Below are positions 1 to 9,225 of a stretch of DNA of 64,000 nt, in pieces; within the stretch, counting starts at the first letter, position 1; each line of letters begins with the position of its first letter. The DNA comes from Nocardia sp. alder85J. GTDB taxonomy: Bacteria; Actinomycetota; Actinomycetes; Mycobacteriales; Mycobacteriaceae. The position numbers and the translations under genes are program-made. Under the pieces are notes generated by a model. It made no database searches. It was not told the origin of the DNA and was given only the letters and a program-made list of their open reading frames with translations. Location of the stretch: assembly GCF_020176955.2 (NCBI RefSeq), contig NZ_JAIUCZ020000004.1:682001-746000 (forward strand), in the 5' to 3' direction.

Positions 1-365
1 ATGTCGTCGCCTTCGATGTGCGCGACCGACAGGTCCAGTCCCGCCGCGCGCGCCACGTCGCGAACCCGGTCGGCCAACCGGCCCGGGGCCAGGCCACCGG
101 CATTGACCACGACCTTCACGCCCCGCTCGGCGCAGGTCGCCGCGACCCGGGTGAACTGCGTCAGAAAGGTTTTCGCGTATCCGGCCGCCGGGTCCCGCTG
201 CCGCGCCTTCCAGAGGATCAGCATGGTGAGTTCGGCGAGGTAGTCTCCGGTCACCACGTCGATCGGCCCGCCGTCGAGCATGTCCTGGAATGCCGCGAGC
301 CGATCACCGTAGAACCCCGAGATGTTGCCGATCCGGACCGGCCGCCGGGAAGTCGGGGCGTTCAT
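1..365 (-). CDS. AtuA-like (DUF1446) acyclic terpene utilization family protein, N-terminal part
   Basis: The reading frame starts at ATG 365 and runs off the left edge, so only about 121 residues are visible. They begin MNAPTSRRPVRIGNISGFYG, and GGPIDVVTGDYLAELTMLIL follows. This is the typical start of the DUF1446/AtuA family, named from Pseudomonas acyclic-terpene (citronellol/geraniol) utilization clusters; its enzymatic role is not firmly established. The start overlaps the stop of the upstream gene as ATGA, so it is translationally coupled in a minus-strand operon with an enoyl-CoA hydratase and a biotin-dependent carboxylase, as AtuA is in atu clusters. Family assignment rests on recognition of the N-terminus; the substrate is inferred from neighbours. 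Confidence 0.8.
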   Translation of the reverse strand, partial: MNAPTSRRPVRIGNISGFYGDRLAAFQDMLDGGPIDVVTGDYLAELTMLILWKARQRDPAAGYAKTFLTQFTRVAATCAERGVKVVVNAGGLAPGRLADRVRDVARAAGLDLSVAHIEGDD

Positions 366-1180
366 CGATGAAATTCCTCTCGGCCGTTGGTGTTTCGCTG
401 AGGCCGGCCCGTACCCGGCGCGCCCGCGTAAGCCTGGGCGATGGTCATCCATCGCGTGGCGACGTCGCCGTGGACGGTCAGCGCGGTGTCCGCGACGTGC
501 CGTCGCTGGGTGATCGCGAGCACGAAATCCGCTGCGGGGCCGATGACCCGGTCGGTGGCGCCGGCCGGGCCCCAGGTCCACAGCTCGCCGGTGCCGGGCG
601 CGGTCAGTTCGACCCGAACCGGTTGCTCGGGCACGCTCAGGCCGTGCAGACGGTGGGCGAACGCGAACGTGCTCACGCCGAGGTGCGCGATGCTGCGCAG
701 TCCGGATGCGGGCGGATGTGCGACGCCGGCGGTGTCGTAGATGTCCTGCCCGTGCGCCCAGGTCTCCATCAGTCGCGCGGTCGCCGCGGAGGCGACGCTC
801 ATGTCCGGCCCGAACCAGGGCAGCCGGCGGCGGGGATCGTCCTCGGCGAACGCGGTGAGCAGCCGACGGCGAGATTCGGTGAACCACGCCTGCAATTCCC
901 GACGCGTCAGATGCCGGTGTCGTTCCGCGACCCGATCGGGGAAATCCGTTCCGAGCGCGGTCAATTCGGCGGCATCGACGCGGAACCGGTCCGCGTCGGT
1001 CAGGGCCAGGTACGCGAAGTCGTCGAAGAAGGCGAGGTGTGACAGCTGATCGTGCACCGTCCAGCCCGCGGCAGGGGTGGGTGCTCGCCAGAATGTTGCG
1101 GTCGTCGTGGCGAGGAAATCCAGGAGGTGGCCGGTTTCCGAATCCAGGGCGCCGAGCAGTGCGGGATAGTCGACGGCCAT
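362..1180 (-). CDS. TIGR03084 family (DinB/mycothiol-dependent fold) metal-binding protein
   Basis: About 272 residues. The N-terminal half resembles the four-helix DinB/maleylpyruvate-isomerase fold: GWTVHDQLSHLAFFDD carries the first metal-ligand His, and METWAHGQDIYD carries the HxxD pair near residue 150. TIGR03084 proteins are actinobacterial and often sit in operons with AtuA-like and acyl-CoA carboxylase genes, as here; no reaction is known to me. ATG 1180 was chosen because it overlaps the upstream TAA stop (TAATG), which suggests coupling. A second ATG at 1195 would add five residues. The stop overlaps the AtuA-like start. Confidence 0.8.
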   Translation of the reverse strand: MAVDYPALLGALDSETGHLLDFLATTTATFWRAPTPAAGWTVHDQLSHLAFFDDFAYLALTDADRFRVDAAELTALGTDFPDRVAERHRHLTRRELQAWFTESRRRLLTAFAEDDPRRRLPWFGPDMSVASAATARLMETWAHGQDIYDTAGVAHPPASGLRSIAHLGVSTFAFAHRLHGLSVPEQPVRVELTAPGTGELWTWGPAGATDRVIGPAADFVLAITQRRHVADTALTVHGDVATRWMTIAQAYAGAPGTGRPQRNTNGREEFHR

Positions 1181-1941
1181 TACCGGCCTTGCCATTCCGG
1201 GGCACGCCGGGCCACGAAAGCCGCCATGCCCTCCTGCGCGTCGTCACTGGAATATACAGGCGCCCAGATCATTTCGGCGCGCTCGAAGGATTCGTGCAGC
1301 GAATGCTCGGCGGTCAGCGCCATCGTGCGCTTACCGGCCAGCACGGACAGCGGCGCGTTCGCCGCGATCCGCAGGGCCAGTTCCTGGGTGCGTTCGCGCA
1401 GTTCGCCCGGTTCGGTCAATTGGTTGACGAAGCCGATCTCGTATGCGCGTCGTGCCGTCAGGGGCGCACCGGTCAGCACCAGCTCCATCGCCACCCGCCT
1501 CGGGATCATCAGCGGAAGTGGTGCGGCCCAGGGTGATCCACGTCCCACTCGAACCTCGGAGATGGCGAAGGTGGCTGTGGTCGCCGCGACGCACAGGTCA
1601 CAGGTCTGCGCGAGCAGGAATCCGCCGGCGTAGGCCGCTCCGTTGACCGCGGCGATCGTCGGTTTGTCGACCTCGATGTTGCGGCCGAACTGCGGCACGA
1701 AATCGACCGGCGGCACGGTCAGCCCGTCCCGGCTCATCTCGGCCAGATCGCCACCGGCGCAGAACGCTTTGTCGCCGGCGCCGGTGAGCACCAGCACCTT
1801 CGCCTCGTCGTCGTCGTTGAATCGCCGAACCCCCGCGAAGAGCCCGTCCCGGACGGCGCGGTCGAGGCTGTTGCGCGCCTGCGGCCGGTCGATGGTCAGC
1901 CAGGCCACACCGTCGCGGACCTCGTAGCGCACGGCGTTCAC
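1180..1941 (-). CDS. Enoyl-CoA hydratase/isomerase (crotonase) family protein
   Basis: 253 residues, the usual crotonase length. CoA-binding and oxyanion-hole segments are visible: NSLDR near residue 24, KAFCAGGDLAEM near 58-70 and VNGAAYAGGFLLAQTCDL near 97-115. It would hydrate an alpha,beta-unsaturated acyl-CoA. Next to a carboxylase of the methylcrotonyl/geranyl-CoA type it is a natural candidate for hydrating the carboxylated intermediate (AtuE/LiuC-like role), which is an inference. The glutamate usual in the first hydratase catalytic position is not obvious near SEVRVGRGSPWAAP, so an isomerase or lyase activity remains possible. The start overlaps the carboxylase alpha stop by 4 bp. 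Confidence 0.88.
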   Translation of the reverse strand: MNAVRYEVRDGVAWLTIDRPQARNSLDRAVRDGLFAGVRRFNDDDEAKVLVLTGAGDKAFCAGGDLAEMSRDGLTVPPVDFVPQFGRNIEVDKPTIAAVNGAAYAGGFLLAQTCDLCVAATTATFAISEVRVGRGSPWAAPLPLMIPRRVAMELVLTGAPLTARRAYEIGFVNQLTEPGELRERTQELALRIAANAPLSVLAGKRTMALTAEHSLHESFERAEMIWAPVYSSDDAQEGMAAFVARRAPEWQGR

Positions 1942-3971
1942 GACTGCCCTCCGTCCTGCACGACCGCGAGTAGCTGACCGGAATCGACTTGGGCCGCAAG
2001 GGAAATCGGAATCCTCACGACGACGCCGGTGGCGGGTGCGCGCACGGTGTGTTCCATCTTCATCGCCTCCAGCACCAGGATCGGGTCGCCCGCCGAAACC
2101 GGTTGTCCCTCGGTCACTTCGATGCGCACGACGGTGCCCGGCATCGGCGCCAGCAGTGATCCGGCCTCCTGGATTCGGCTGGGGTCCGGGAATCGCTGCA
2201 CCTCGTTCAGTTCGGTGGATCCGAGCGCGCTGTCGACGAACCAGGTCGTACCGTCGGCGGTGACGCGGTACCGTCGGCGGACGCCGTCGACGACCGCGTC
2301 GACGAGATCCGCGGTGGTGGTGAGCAGGGTCAGGTTCTCCGGCTGCCAGTCATCGACGCGCGCGGTGGGGCCGGTGCGCTCGAATCGGTATTCCACCCGC
2401 AGGGTCCGGTCGCCGTGGGTGAACGACATGGTCTGGCCGGCGCTGGGCAGGGTCCGGAAACCGGACGGCAACCCGGGCAGGATCGTGGCGCCGGCTCGGC
2501 GCGCCGCCTGGGCGGCGAGCGCGGCCACCAGCGCGTGTGTCGCGGTGGTGGTGTCCGCGTCGCCCGCACCGGCTGCCAGCGTGGCCGGGTCGTGCCGGTC
2601 CAGATATCCGGTATCGATGGCGCCGGAACGGAATTCGGGCTCACGCAGGATGCCGATGAGCAGGTCCCGGTTGGTGGTGACGCCGTGCACCCGAGTCTCT
2701 CGCAGCGCCCGGGCCAGCACCGCGCAGGCGGCGTCGCGGTCGGGCCCGTAGCCGATCACCTTCGCCAGCATCGGGTCGTAGAAGGTGCTCACCCGGGAAC
2801 CCGAACCGTAACCCGCGTCCACCCGGATACCGGGCAGCTCCGGGAATTCCAGCGTCGTCAGGGTGCCCGACACCGGAACGAAGCCCGCCGCAACGTCTTC
2901 GGCGTAGAGCCGGACCTCCACCGCGTGCCCCCGCGGGGTCGCGGTGAGCAGCTGTTCCGGTAGCGGCGCACCCGCGGCGACCAGCAACTGCGCGCGGACC
3001 AGATCGATGCCGGTGACGAGTTCGGTCACCGGATGCTCGACCTGCAATCGGGTGTTGACCTCCAGGAAGTAGAACGAACCGTCGGGCGCCATCACGAATT
3101 CCACCGTGCCCGCGCCCTCGTAGGACAGCGCCTTGCCGGCGGCGATCGCGGCCCGGCCGAGTTCGGCGCGCAATTCCGCGTCGACGGCGGTCGACGGGGA
3201 TTCCTCGATGATCTTCTGATAGCGCCGCTGGATCGAGCATTCCCGCTCGCCGAGATGGACGACCGTGCCGAAGCGGTCACCGAAGATCTGCACTTCGATG
3301 TGCCGGGGGGCCTCGACGAACTTCTCCAGGAATACCGTGCCGTCGCCGAAGGCGGAGGCGGCCTCGCGCCGGGCGCTGCGCACGGCCTCGGCCAGTTCGC
3401 TCTGCTCCCGGACGATCCGCATGCCGCGCCCGCCGCCGCCGAAGGCGGCCTTCACCAGGATGGGGAAGCCGATCTCCGCGGCCACCGCGCGCAAGCGCTC
3501 CGGATCCCCGTCGGATTCGTGCTCGACGGTCGCCCCCGGCAGCACCGGCACCCCGGCGTCTGCCATGATCCGCTTGGCCTCGATCTTGGATCCCATCGCG
3601 GCGATCGCCGTCGGGCTCGGACCCACGAACACGATGCCCGCGGCGGCGCACTCGCGCGCGAAATGCGCGTTCTCCGAGAGGAATCCGTAGCCGGGATGGA
3701 CGGCGTCGGCGCCGGTACGACGGGCCGCGGCCAGGATCGAGTCGGCACGCAGATAGGTGTCGGCGGGTGCGGTGCCGGGCAGGTGCACCGCTGCGTCGGC
3801 CTGCGACACGTACGGTGCGTCCCGGTCGGCGTCGGAGTACACCGCCACGGTGGCGATGTCCATCTGCCGTGCGGTGCGGATGACCCGGGCCGCGATCTCG
3901 CCCCGATTGGCGATGAGAAGTGTGGTGATCGAACGGATTTCGGTATCGAGAGACACGACTGCTCTTTTCAC
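1938..3971 (-). CDS. Biotin-dependent acyl-CoA carboxylase alpha subunit (biotin carboxylase plus BCCP)
   Basis: 677 residues from a GTG start that overlaps the beta-subunit stop. It has an N-terminal biotin carboxylase domain (LLIANRGEIAARVIRTAR near 17-34; Gly-rich ATP-grasp loop KAAFGGGGRGMR; EVNTRLQVEHPVTE near 310). A middle BT-like linker follows, then a C-terminal biotinyl carrier domain with biotinylation motif LEAMKMEHTV near 640, the Lys being the attachment site. It carboxylates biotin using ATP and bicarbonate. Length and order match methylcrotonyl-, geranyl- and propionyl-type alpha subunits. The cluster favours a terpenoid or branched acyl-CoA substrate, but sequence alone cannot decide. 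Confidence 0.93.
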   Translation of the reverse strand: MKRAVVSLDTEIRSITTLLIANRGEIAARVIRTARQMDIATVAVYSDADRDAPYVSQADAAVHLPGTAPADTYLRADSILAAARRTGADAVHPGYGFLSENAHFARECAAAGIVFVGPSPTAIAAMGSKIEAKRIMADAGVPVLPGATVEHESDGDPERLRAVAAEIGFPILVKAAFGGGGRGMRIVREQSELAEAVRSARREAASAFGDGTVFLEKFVEAPRHIEVQIFGDRFGTVVHLGERECSIQRRYQKIIEESPSTAVDAELRAELGRAAIAAGKALSYEGAGTVEFVMAPDGSFYFLEVNTRLQVEHPVTELVTGIDLVRAQLLVAAGAPLPEQLLTATPRGHAVEVRLYAEDVAAGFVPVSGTLTTLEFPELPGIRVDAGYGSGSRVSTFYDPMLAKVIGYGPDRDAACAVLARALRETRVHGVTTNRDLLIGILREPEFRSGAIDTGYLDRHDPATLAAGAGDADTTTATHALVAALAAQAARRAGATILPGLPSGFRTLPSAGQTMSFTHGDRTLRVEYRFERTGPTARVDDWQPENLTLLTTTADLVDAVVDGVRRRYRVTADGTTWFVDSALGSTELNEVQRFPDPSRIQEAGSLLAPMPGTVVRIEVTEGQPVSAGDPILVLEAMKMEHTVRAPATGVVVRIPISLAAQVDSGQLLAVVQDGGQS

Positions 3972-5566
3972 ATCCGGAAGACGCCGAAGCCGCGCCGACC
4001 GGCGACCTCAGCGGAATGGGCTGCGGACAGGGACATTCCGAGTACCGCGCGGGTGTCGCGCGGGTCGATCACGCCGTCGTCGTAGAGACGCGCCGAGATG
4101 AAGAACGGATGCGACTCGGCCTCGATCTGCCGTTCGATGGCCGCGGTTCGCGCGGCGTCGGCGGCGGTGTCGAACTCGCGCCCGGCGGCTGCGGCAGCGG
4201 ATCTGCCGACGATGGAGAGCACACCGGCCAACTGCGGTGCGCCCATCACCGCCAGCCGGGCATTGGCCCAGCTGAACATGAAGCGCGGATCGTATGCGCG
4301 CCCGGACATGCCGTAGTTGCCGGCGCCGAACGAGCCGCCCATGTTGATGCTGATGTGCGGGACGTCGCTGTTGGTGACGGCGTTGATCATCTTGGCGCCG
4401 TCCTTGATGATGCCGCCCTGCTCGTATTCGGTGCCGACCATGAATCCGGTGACGTTGTGCAGGAAGATCAGCGGGGTGTCGGTCTGATTGGCCAGCAGGA
4501 TGAACTCCGTCGCCTTCTTGGCCTCGTCGCTGAACAGCACGCCGCGGGTGTTGGCGAGAATGCCGACCGGAAAGCCGTGGATCGACGCCCATCCGGTGGC
4601 GATGCTCGTTCCCCAGCGCGGCTTGTACTCGGAGAACCGGGAACCGTCGGCGATCCGGGCCACGACCTCGCGCGGATCGAAGGGGATGCGCGGGTCGCCG
4701 GACGCGATACCGAGCAATTCGTCTGCGTCGTAGCGGGGTTCGTCGGCGGGCAGGGTCGGGCCCGGACCGCGCTTGTGCCAGTTGAGGTGGGTGACGATGT
4801 CGCGCCCGATGCGGATGGCGTCGGTCTCGTCGACGGCGAAGTAGTCCGCCAGACCCGAGACGCGCGAATGCATGTCGGCACCGCCGAGGGCCTCGTCGTC
4901 GGCGTCCTCGCCGGTGGCCATCTTCACCAGCGGCGGGCCGCCGAGGAAGACCTTGGCGGCTCTGTCCACCAGTACGGCGTAGTCGCACATGCCCGGCACA
5001 TAGGCTCCGCCCGCGGTGGAGTTGCCGAATACGAGTGCGATGCTGGGTATTCCGAGCGAGGACAGCTCCGTCAGCTCGTGGAAGATTCGTCCGGCGTGCA
5101 CGAACAGTTCCGCCTGTGTCGGCAGGTCGGCGCCGCCGGACTCCACGAGATACATCACCGGCAGCCGGTTGATTCGCGCGATCTCCAAGGCGCGCAGGTT
5201 CTTCCGCAGTGTGTAGGGGTTCATGGTGCCGCCGCGCACGGTCGGATCGTGCGCGATGATCATGCATTCGATGCCGGACACCACGCCGACCCCGGTCACG
5301 ATCGCCGCGCCCACGGTGAATTCGGTGCCCCAGGCGGCGAGAGCGGACAGCTCCAGGAACGGGGCGTCGCGATCGAGGAGCAGTTCGATGCGCTCGCGGA
5401 CCAGTAGCTTCCCACGGTCGCGGTGGCGCTGGGCATAGCGCTCGCCCCCGCCGGCGGCGGCCAGCGCGAGTTGGGTGTTCAACGCGGCGACGGCGTCGGC
5501 CTGCACGCGCTGATTGGTGAGATATGTCGACGATGTGGGGTCGACCTCGGATTTGAGTACGGACAT
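3968..5566 (-). CDS. Acyl-CoA carboxylase carboxyltransferase (beta) subunit
   Basis: 532 residues. It has the two crotonase-like halves of carboxyltransferases: YLVESGGADLPTQAE and VFGNSTAGGAYVPGM in the N half, and FLHNVTGFMVGTEYE with GSFGAGNYGMSGRAYDPRF in the C half. These closely match methylcrotonyl/geranyl-CoA carboxylase beta subunits (LiuB/AtuC type). It transfers the carboxyl group from biotin on the alpha subunit to the acyl-CoA. Start ATG 5566 was chosen for its GAAAGG ribosome-binding site; a longer open frame to 5647 would run into the operator inverted repeat and lacks family similarity. First gene of the minus-strand operon. Confidence 0.93.
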   Translation of the reverse strand: MSVLKSEVDPTSSTYLTNQRVQADAVAALNTQLALAAAGGGERYAQRHRDRGKLLVRERIELLLDRDAPFLELSALAAWGTEFTVGAAIVTGVGVVSGIECMIIAHDPTVRGGTMNPYTLRKNLRALEIARINRLPVMYLVESGGADLPTQAELFVHAGRIFHELTELSSLGIPSIALVFGNSTAGGAYVPGMCDYAVLVDRAAKVFLGGPPLVKMATGEDADDEALGGADMHSRVSGLADYFAVDETDAIRIGRDIVTHLNWHKRGPGPTLPADEPRYDADELLGIASGDPRIPFDPREVVARIADGSRFSEYKPRWGTSIATGWASIHGFPVGILANTRGVLFSDEAKKATEFILLANQTDTPLIFLHNVTGFMVGTEYEQGGIIKDGAKMINAVTNSDVPHISINMGGSFGAGNYGMSGRAYDPRFMFSWANARLAVMGAPQLAGVLSIVGRSAAAAAGREFDTAADAARTAAIERQIEAESHPFFISARLYDDGVIDPRDTRAVLGMSLSAAHSAEVAGRRGFGVFRM

Positions 5567-5624
5567 CCGTACGCCTTTCGACTCGGGGGTCGCGATCAGG
5601 TGCCGCGAGGCTGGGAAGCCCGGA

Positions 5625-5654
5625 CGAGTTAGTGAATTGCTATACACTAACTCG
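5625..5654. promoter_or_regulatory. Inverted-repeat operator upstream of the carboxylase operon
   Basis: Ten-base perfect arms, CGAGTTAGTG (5625-5634) and CACTAACTCG (5645-5654), flank a 10-bp spacer about 60 bp upstream of the carboxylase beta start. The 22-bp core (5629-5650) has the form TTAGTnAAT...CACTAA and recurs at 6678-6699 before the NPD gene. Length and symmetry fit a TetR-family dimer operator. The binding protein is not identified here. Confidence 0.6.
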
Positions 5655-5749
5655 GGGACTCGGCTTGGGGAAGACCTGAATTTCGGGAAATCTGCCGCGT
5701 AGTTGCCGGAGTGTGCCTGCGTTGCTCGCGGGAAGTGAGCTGCCGGTAA

Positions 5750-6673
5750 CTATTCTGAGTTGGTGAGCGGTGCGAACGGCCGCCGCCGGGCCTGCTCGTA
5801 CTGCTTCGTCAGCGTCGCCACCAGCGCGGCGACCGTGGTGACTTCGTCCACCCCGGCCACGCTGTGCCCCGCACTCCATGCGGTGCGGTTGCGCAGCAGC
5901 CGGTCCTGCCGGAATCCGGTGCCCTCCTCGGGATCGGTGGCCTCCTCGCGCGCCAGCCAGGCGGCGAGCAGGCTGGCCGGGATTCCTCCGACCCGGGTGG
6001 ACAGCCGCACATCGTCGAGCGTCGCCTCGACCAGCGCGGATCGGTAGTCCTCGCCGGCCTCGCTCTCGGTGGTCGCGATGAAGCGGGTGCCCAGGTAGAC
6101 CAGATCGGCGCCGAGTACCTGGGCCGCCAGCATCGACGCGCCGTCGCTGATGCCACCGGCGAGTACGACGGGACCGTCGTACAGCCGGCGGACCGCGCGC
6201 ACGAACGCGAACGGGTTCGCCCAGCCGGTCTGGCCGCCCGCACCCGCGGTGAGCAGTACCAAACCGTCGACGCCAGCATCCAGGGCGCGTCGCACGTGCA
6301 CCATGCCGGAGACGTCGGCGAAGACCCGGCACCCGATCGCGTGCAGCGGTTCGATCACCGGCGCGGGTGATCCGACGCTGGTGATGACGAGTTCCACGCC
6401 GTGCCGGACGAGGCAGTCCAGATCAGCGTGCAATCGGTCGTTCGTCTTGTGTACCACCAGGTTCGGGGCTGCGGGCGCGGGTGCGCCCGCAGCGCGGATA
6501 CGGTGCAGCCAGGCATCCAGCTCGCCGGTGGTGGCGGCGTTGTGGGTGGGGAAGGAGCCGATCACGCCGCTGCGGCAGGCCGCGATCACGAGATCGGGCC
6601 CGGACACGCTGGTCATCGGCGCGGCGACCGCGGGAATGGTGAGGCGGGTCGCGAGAGAGTCGGGTAGGGCCAT
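5750..6673 (-). CDS. NPD (nitronate monooxygenase/2-nitropropane dioxygenase) family flavin oxidase
   Basis: 307 residues forming an FMN-binding TIM barrel: IPAVAAPMTSVSGPDLVIAA at the N-terminus, HGVELVITSVGSP, and phosphate-binding segments GLVLLTAGAGGQTGW (near 140) and VVLAGGISDGASMLAAQVLGADLVYLGTRF (near 170-200). Members oxidise nitronates or act as enoyl reductase-like flavoproteins; many in acyl-CoA catabolic clusters have no known substrate. It lies upstream of the carboxylase operon in the same orientation and has its own copy of the shared operator, so the two units are probably co-regulated. Confidence 0.85.
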   Translation of the reverse strand: MALPDSLATRLTIPAVAAPMTSVSGPDLVIAACRSGVIGSFPTHNAATTGELDAWLHRIRAAGAPAPAAPNLVVHKTNDRLHADLDCLVRHGVELVITSVGSPAPVIEPLHAIGCRVFADVSGMVHVRRALDAGVDGLVLLTAGAGGQTGWANPFAFVRAVRRLYDGPVVLAGGISDGASMLAAQVLGADLVYLGTRFIATTESEAGEDYRSALVEATLDDVRLSTRVGGIPASLLAAWLAREEATDPEEGTGFRQDRLLRNRTAWSAGHSVAGVDEVTTVAALVATLTKQYEQARRRPFAPLTNSE

Positions 6674-6677
6674 GCGG

Positions 6678-6699
6678 TTAGTAAATCATGAATCACTAA
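6678..6699. promoter_or_regulatory. Second copy of the TTAGT...ACTAA operator
   Basis: A 22-bp inverted repeat whose arms TTAGT and ACTAA match the core of the repeat at 5629-5650, with the same spacing and shared AAT and CACTAA parts. It lies 5 bp upstream of the NPD gene start, where a bound repressor could block transcription or initiation. Confidence 0.55.
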
Positions 6700-6957
6700 T
6701 TTTCCGATTTGTCTCGCTCCTCGGCCGCGTGGAGGTGGCCGCCCGACCTCGCTGCCCACGTGAGTGACCGACGATTCCTGTTGCTTGACAGAGTGATCTA
6801 CATCACCGATCATGTGTCGATAAGTAAATCGCCCAACACATCGAGTATGTCCCCGACAGTGAGTGCGACACAGTGTGCGTCCGCGCGAGCAGCGGGAGCC
6901 GGCGCAGCGTTGGACGCGGACCGCCGGCCCGGCGATGTATGGAAGCTCGAGGGGACG

Positions 6958-8043
6958 ATGACGTCATCGACGGTAGTACGAGAACAGGCCCGCACCGAGC
7001 CGATCGCGCGGATTCCCGGATCGGGCGGGCCCGGCGGGAAAGCGGTGGAGGCCGCGGCGGCGGTGTGGCAGGGTCTGGCCGCGGTTGGTACCGGATCGGC
7101 CGATCTCGGCCGGCTGTGTGACCTGCTCGCGGAGTTGGTCGCCGGGCAAGCCGCGGTGTACGCGGACCTGGCACAGCGGCCCGGCCGGGCGCTCGCCGGA
7201 ATATTGGCCGCGCTCGCACGGCTGCGCGACGAGCCCCTCGCCGCCGAAGTGCTCGACCGCGCGCCCGCCGAACTATGCGCGACAGGCGTTTTCGATCGGG
7301 TGCTCGTCTCGGGCGTCCGCGGCTCGGTCTGGACGCCGCGGCGGCTGTTCCGATCCGGTGGCGGAGATCAGCAGTTGTACGACTTCCTGACCGATCTGGA
7401 GATCCCGCTGGCCTCGCCGATGGTCGAGGCGGAGATCGTGCGGCGCCGACTGCCGGCCTTGGTCACCGACGCGCAGCACGAGCCACGAGCGTTCCGGGCG
7501 TTGATGGCGGTCTCGGGGACGAACGAATACGTGGGTGCGCCCGTCGTCGCCCAGGGCGTGGTCATCGGGCTGTTGCACGCCGACAACCAGGTCTCGGGCC
7601 GGCCGCTGACCACGATGGACCGCGACCGTCTGCGAATCTTCGCGGAGGGCCTCGGCGCGATCTACGAGCGGAAGTTGCTCGAATCGCGACTGGCCGGCCA
7701 ACGGGAGCAGTTGACGGAGGCATTTCGCGCGATGGAAACCATATTCACCGCGCCGGAGGTGCTGCCGTCGCCGGTCGGGACGGCTGTTGTCGCGACGCCG
7801 GCTGCGACGACCGGCGACCGGCCGGAATCCGGCAACCCGTCGCAGCTGACCGCTCGCGAGCGCGAAGTACTCGCCCTGCTGGCGAGCGGGGCGACCAATG
7901 CGCAGGTGGCGGCGCATCTCACGGTGGCCGAGAGCACCGTGAAATCCCATGTGAAGAGCATCTTGCACAAATTGGGCGTATCGAATCGCGCCGGCGCGAT
8001 CGCGCGGTACCTGCGCGCCCACAACAACGAACGGCGGATCTGA
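6958..8043 (+). CDS. GAF-domain LuxR-family transcriptional regulator
   Basis: 361 residues. A GAF-like sensor region lies near 100-240 (VFDRVLVSGVRGSVWTP, then GAPVVAQGVVIGLLHADNQ). A C-terminal LuxR/GerE helix-turn-helix lies near 295-355 (LTAREREVLALLASGATNAQ, then STVKSHVKSILHKLGVSNRA). There is no receiver domain. Start ATG 6958 has GAGGGG upstream; earlier in-frame codons run through the promoter region and lack family similarity. This layout resembles RamA of Corynebacterium, a GAF-LuxR regulator of acetate and carbon metabolism. It probably senses a pathway acyl-CoA or related ligand and controls the surrounding genes. The stop is 2 bp before its paralogue. Confidence 0.88.
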   Translation: MTSSTVVREQARTEPIARIPGSGGPGGKAVEAAAAVWQGLAAVGTGSADLGRLCDLLAELVAGQAAVYADLAQRPGRALAGILAALARLRDEPLAAEVLDRAPAELCATGVFDRVLVSGVRGSVWTPRRLFRSGGGDQQLYDFLTDLEIPLASPMVEAEIVRRRLPALVTDAQHEPRAFRALMAVSGTNEYVGAPVVAQGVVIGLLHADNQVSGRPLTTMDRDRLRIFAEGLGAIYERKLLESRLAGQREQLTEAFRAMETIFTAPEVLPSPVGTAVVATPAATTGDRPESGNPSQLTAREREVLALLASGATNAQVAAHLTVAESTVKSHVKSILHKLGVSNRAGAIARYLRAHNNERRI

Positions 8044-8045
8044 CG

Positions 8046-9161
8046 ATGGCGGTGGCGATGGCGAGCGACGCGCGGCGCGGCGACGGCGAGCTCACCGCCC
8101 GGCTCGATCGGTTACGAGAGGCGGTGCGCGACAACACCGGTGGCGGCCTCGTGCCGTCCGCCGAGCACGACGGCGCCCACGGGCCGGCCGAGGCGATCGC
8201 CGAACTCCTGCACATCTGCCTCGGCCGGCTGCGCACCGTGCCGGCCGCCGACATCGCATCCGCCGAGCGGCTGTGCGCGCTGATCCTGGAGTTGCAGCGG
8301 CTGGCCACGGACCACTATCTGAACGACACCGCCGGTCGCGGTGACCGACTGGCCGAATGCGCGGCCGCGCTGAGCCGGCTGCGCGCGATTCCCGACACCG
8401 CCGCGTTGCTGGGCTCGGCCTGCGAGCAGATCGTGACGCGCTGCGGATTCGAGCGGGTGGTGCTGTCCTGGGTGCAGGGTGGCACGTGGCGGCCCGCGCT
8501 CGGCCACTTCGCCGCCGAACGCGATTCGGCCTGGTTCGCCAGCTGGCGTAACGAGCGCATCCCCCTGGATTCGCCCGCGCCGGAGGGCAGGCTGATGACC
8601 CAGCGCCGCCCGGTGCTGGTGGCCGACACCGCGAACACGCCGGTCTACCGGCCGATCATCGTGGACGCCGGACGGTCGCGGTCGTACGTGGTCGCGCCCA
8701 TCGTGCAGGGCGGTGACGTGGTGGGATTACTGCACGCCGACCACCACCAGGCGGATCGGCGCGCGGACGAGATCGACCGGGATGTGTTGTGGGCGTTCAC
8801 CGACGGCCTCGGTTACATCTACGAGCGGACCGTTCTGCTGGAACGGCTGCACCGCCAGCGCGATCAGATGCGGGAGCTGCTGGCGGCCGCGGTGGACAGA
8901 ATGGACGATCTGTGCGAGTCGGGCTTCGACCCGACCCCCGAACATCCGGGGCCCGCCGCGTACGGCGGCACGGAAACCCTGACCGAGCGCGAGGCCGAGG
9001 TGTTCCGGCTGATGGTCTCCGGCGCCACCAACCGCGCCATCTCCGAGCAGCTCGTGATCACCGAGGGCACTGTGAAATCGCATGTGAAACACATTCTGCG
9101 GAAGTTCGGCGCGGCCAACCGGGCCCAGGCGATCGCCTGGTCGCTGCGCACCGAGCGCTAG
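8046..9161 (+). CDS. Second GAF-LuxR transcriptional regulator (tandem paralogue)
   Basis: 371 residues, paralogous to the preceding gene. It has a helical N-terminus, a GAF-like domain near 120-260 (CGFERVVLSWVQGGTWRPAL, then VVAPIVQGGDVVGLLHADHH) and a C-terminal LuxR helix-turn-helix (LTEREAEVFRLMVSGATNRA, then GTVKSHVKHILRKFGAANRA). The gene starts at ATG 8046, 2 bp after the previous stop, so the two are co-transcribed and could form hetero-oligomers. The next gene converges on it from the minus strand. An alternative ATG three codons in is equally possible. Confidence 0.88.
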   Translation: MAVAMASDARRGDGELTARLDRLREAVRDNTGGGLVPSAEHDGAHGPAEAIAELLHICLGRLRTVPAADIASAERLCALILELQRLATDHYLNDTAGRGDRLAECAAALSRLRAIPDTAALLGSACEQIVTRCGFERVVLSWVQGGTWRPALGHFAAERDSAWFASWRNERIPLDSPAPEGRLMTQRRPVLVADTANTPVYRPIIVDAGRSRSYVVAPIVQGGDVVGLLHADHHQADRRADEIDRDVLWAFTDGLGYIYERTVLLERLHRQRDQMRELLAAAVDRMDDLCESGFDPTPEHPGPAAYGGTETLTEREAEVFRLMVSGATNRAISEQLVITEGTVKSHVKHILRKFGAANRAQAIAWSLRTER

Positions 9162-9225
9162 TGCGGGCGCGCCGGACGGCGCACGATCCCGGTGGGTGCG
9201 CCGGGTCGTGCGTCGGTCGGTCCGG

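Noticed and set aside
7275..8045. Extension of the second LuxR frame into the first LuxR gene
   Set aside because: It overlaps a well-supported gene in another frame; ATG 8046 sits 2 bp after that gene's stop.
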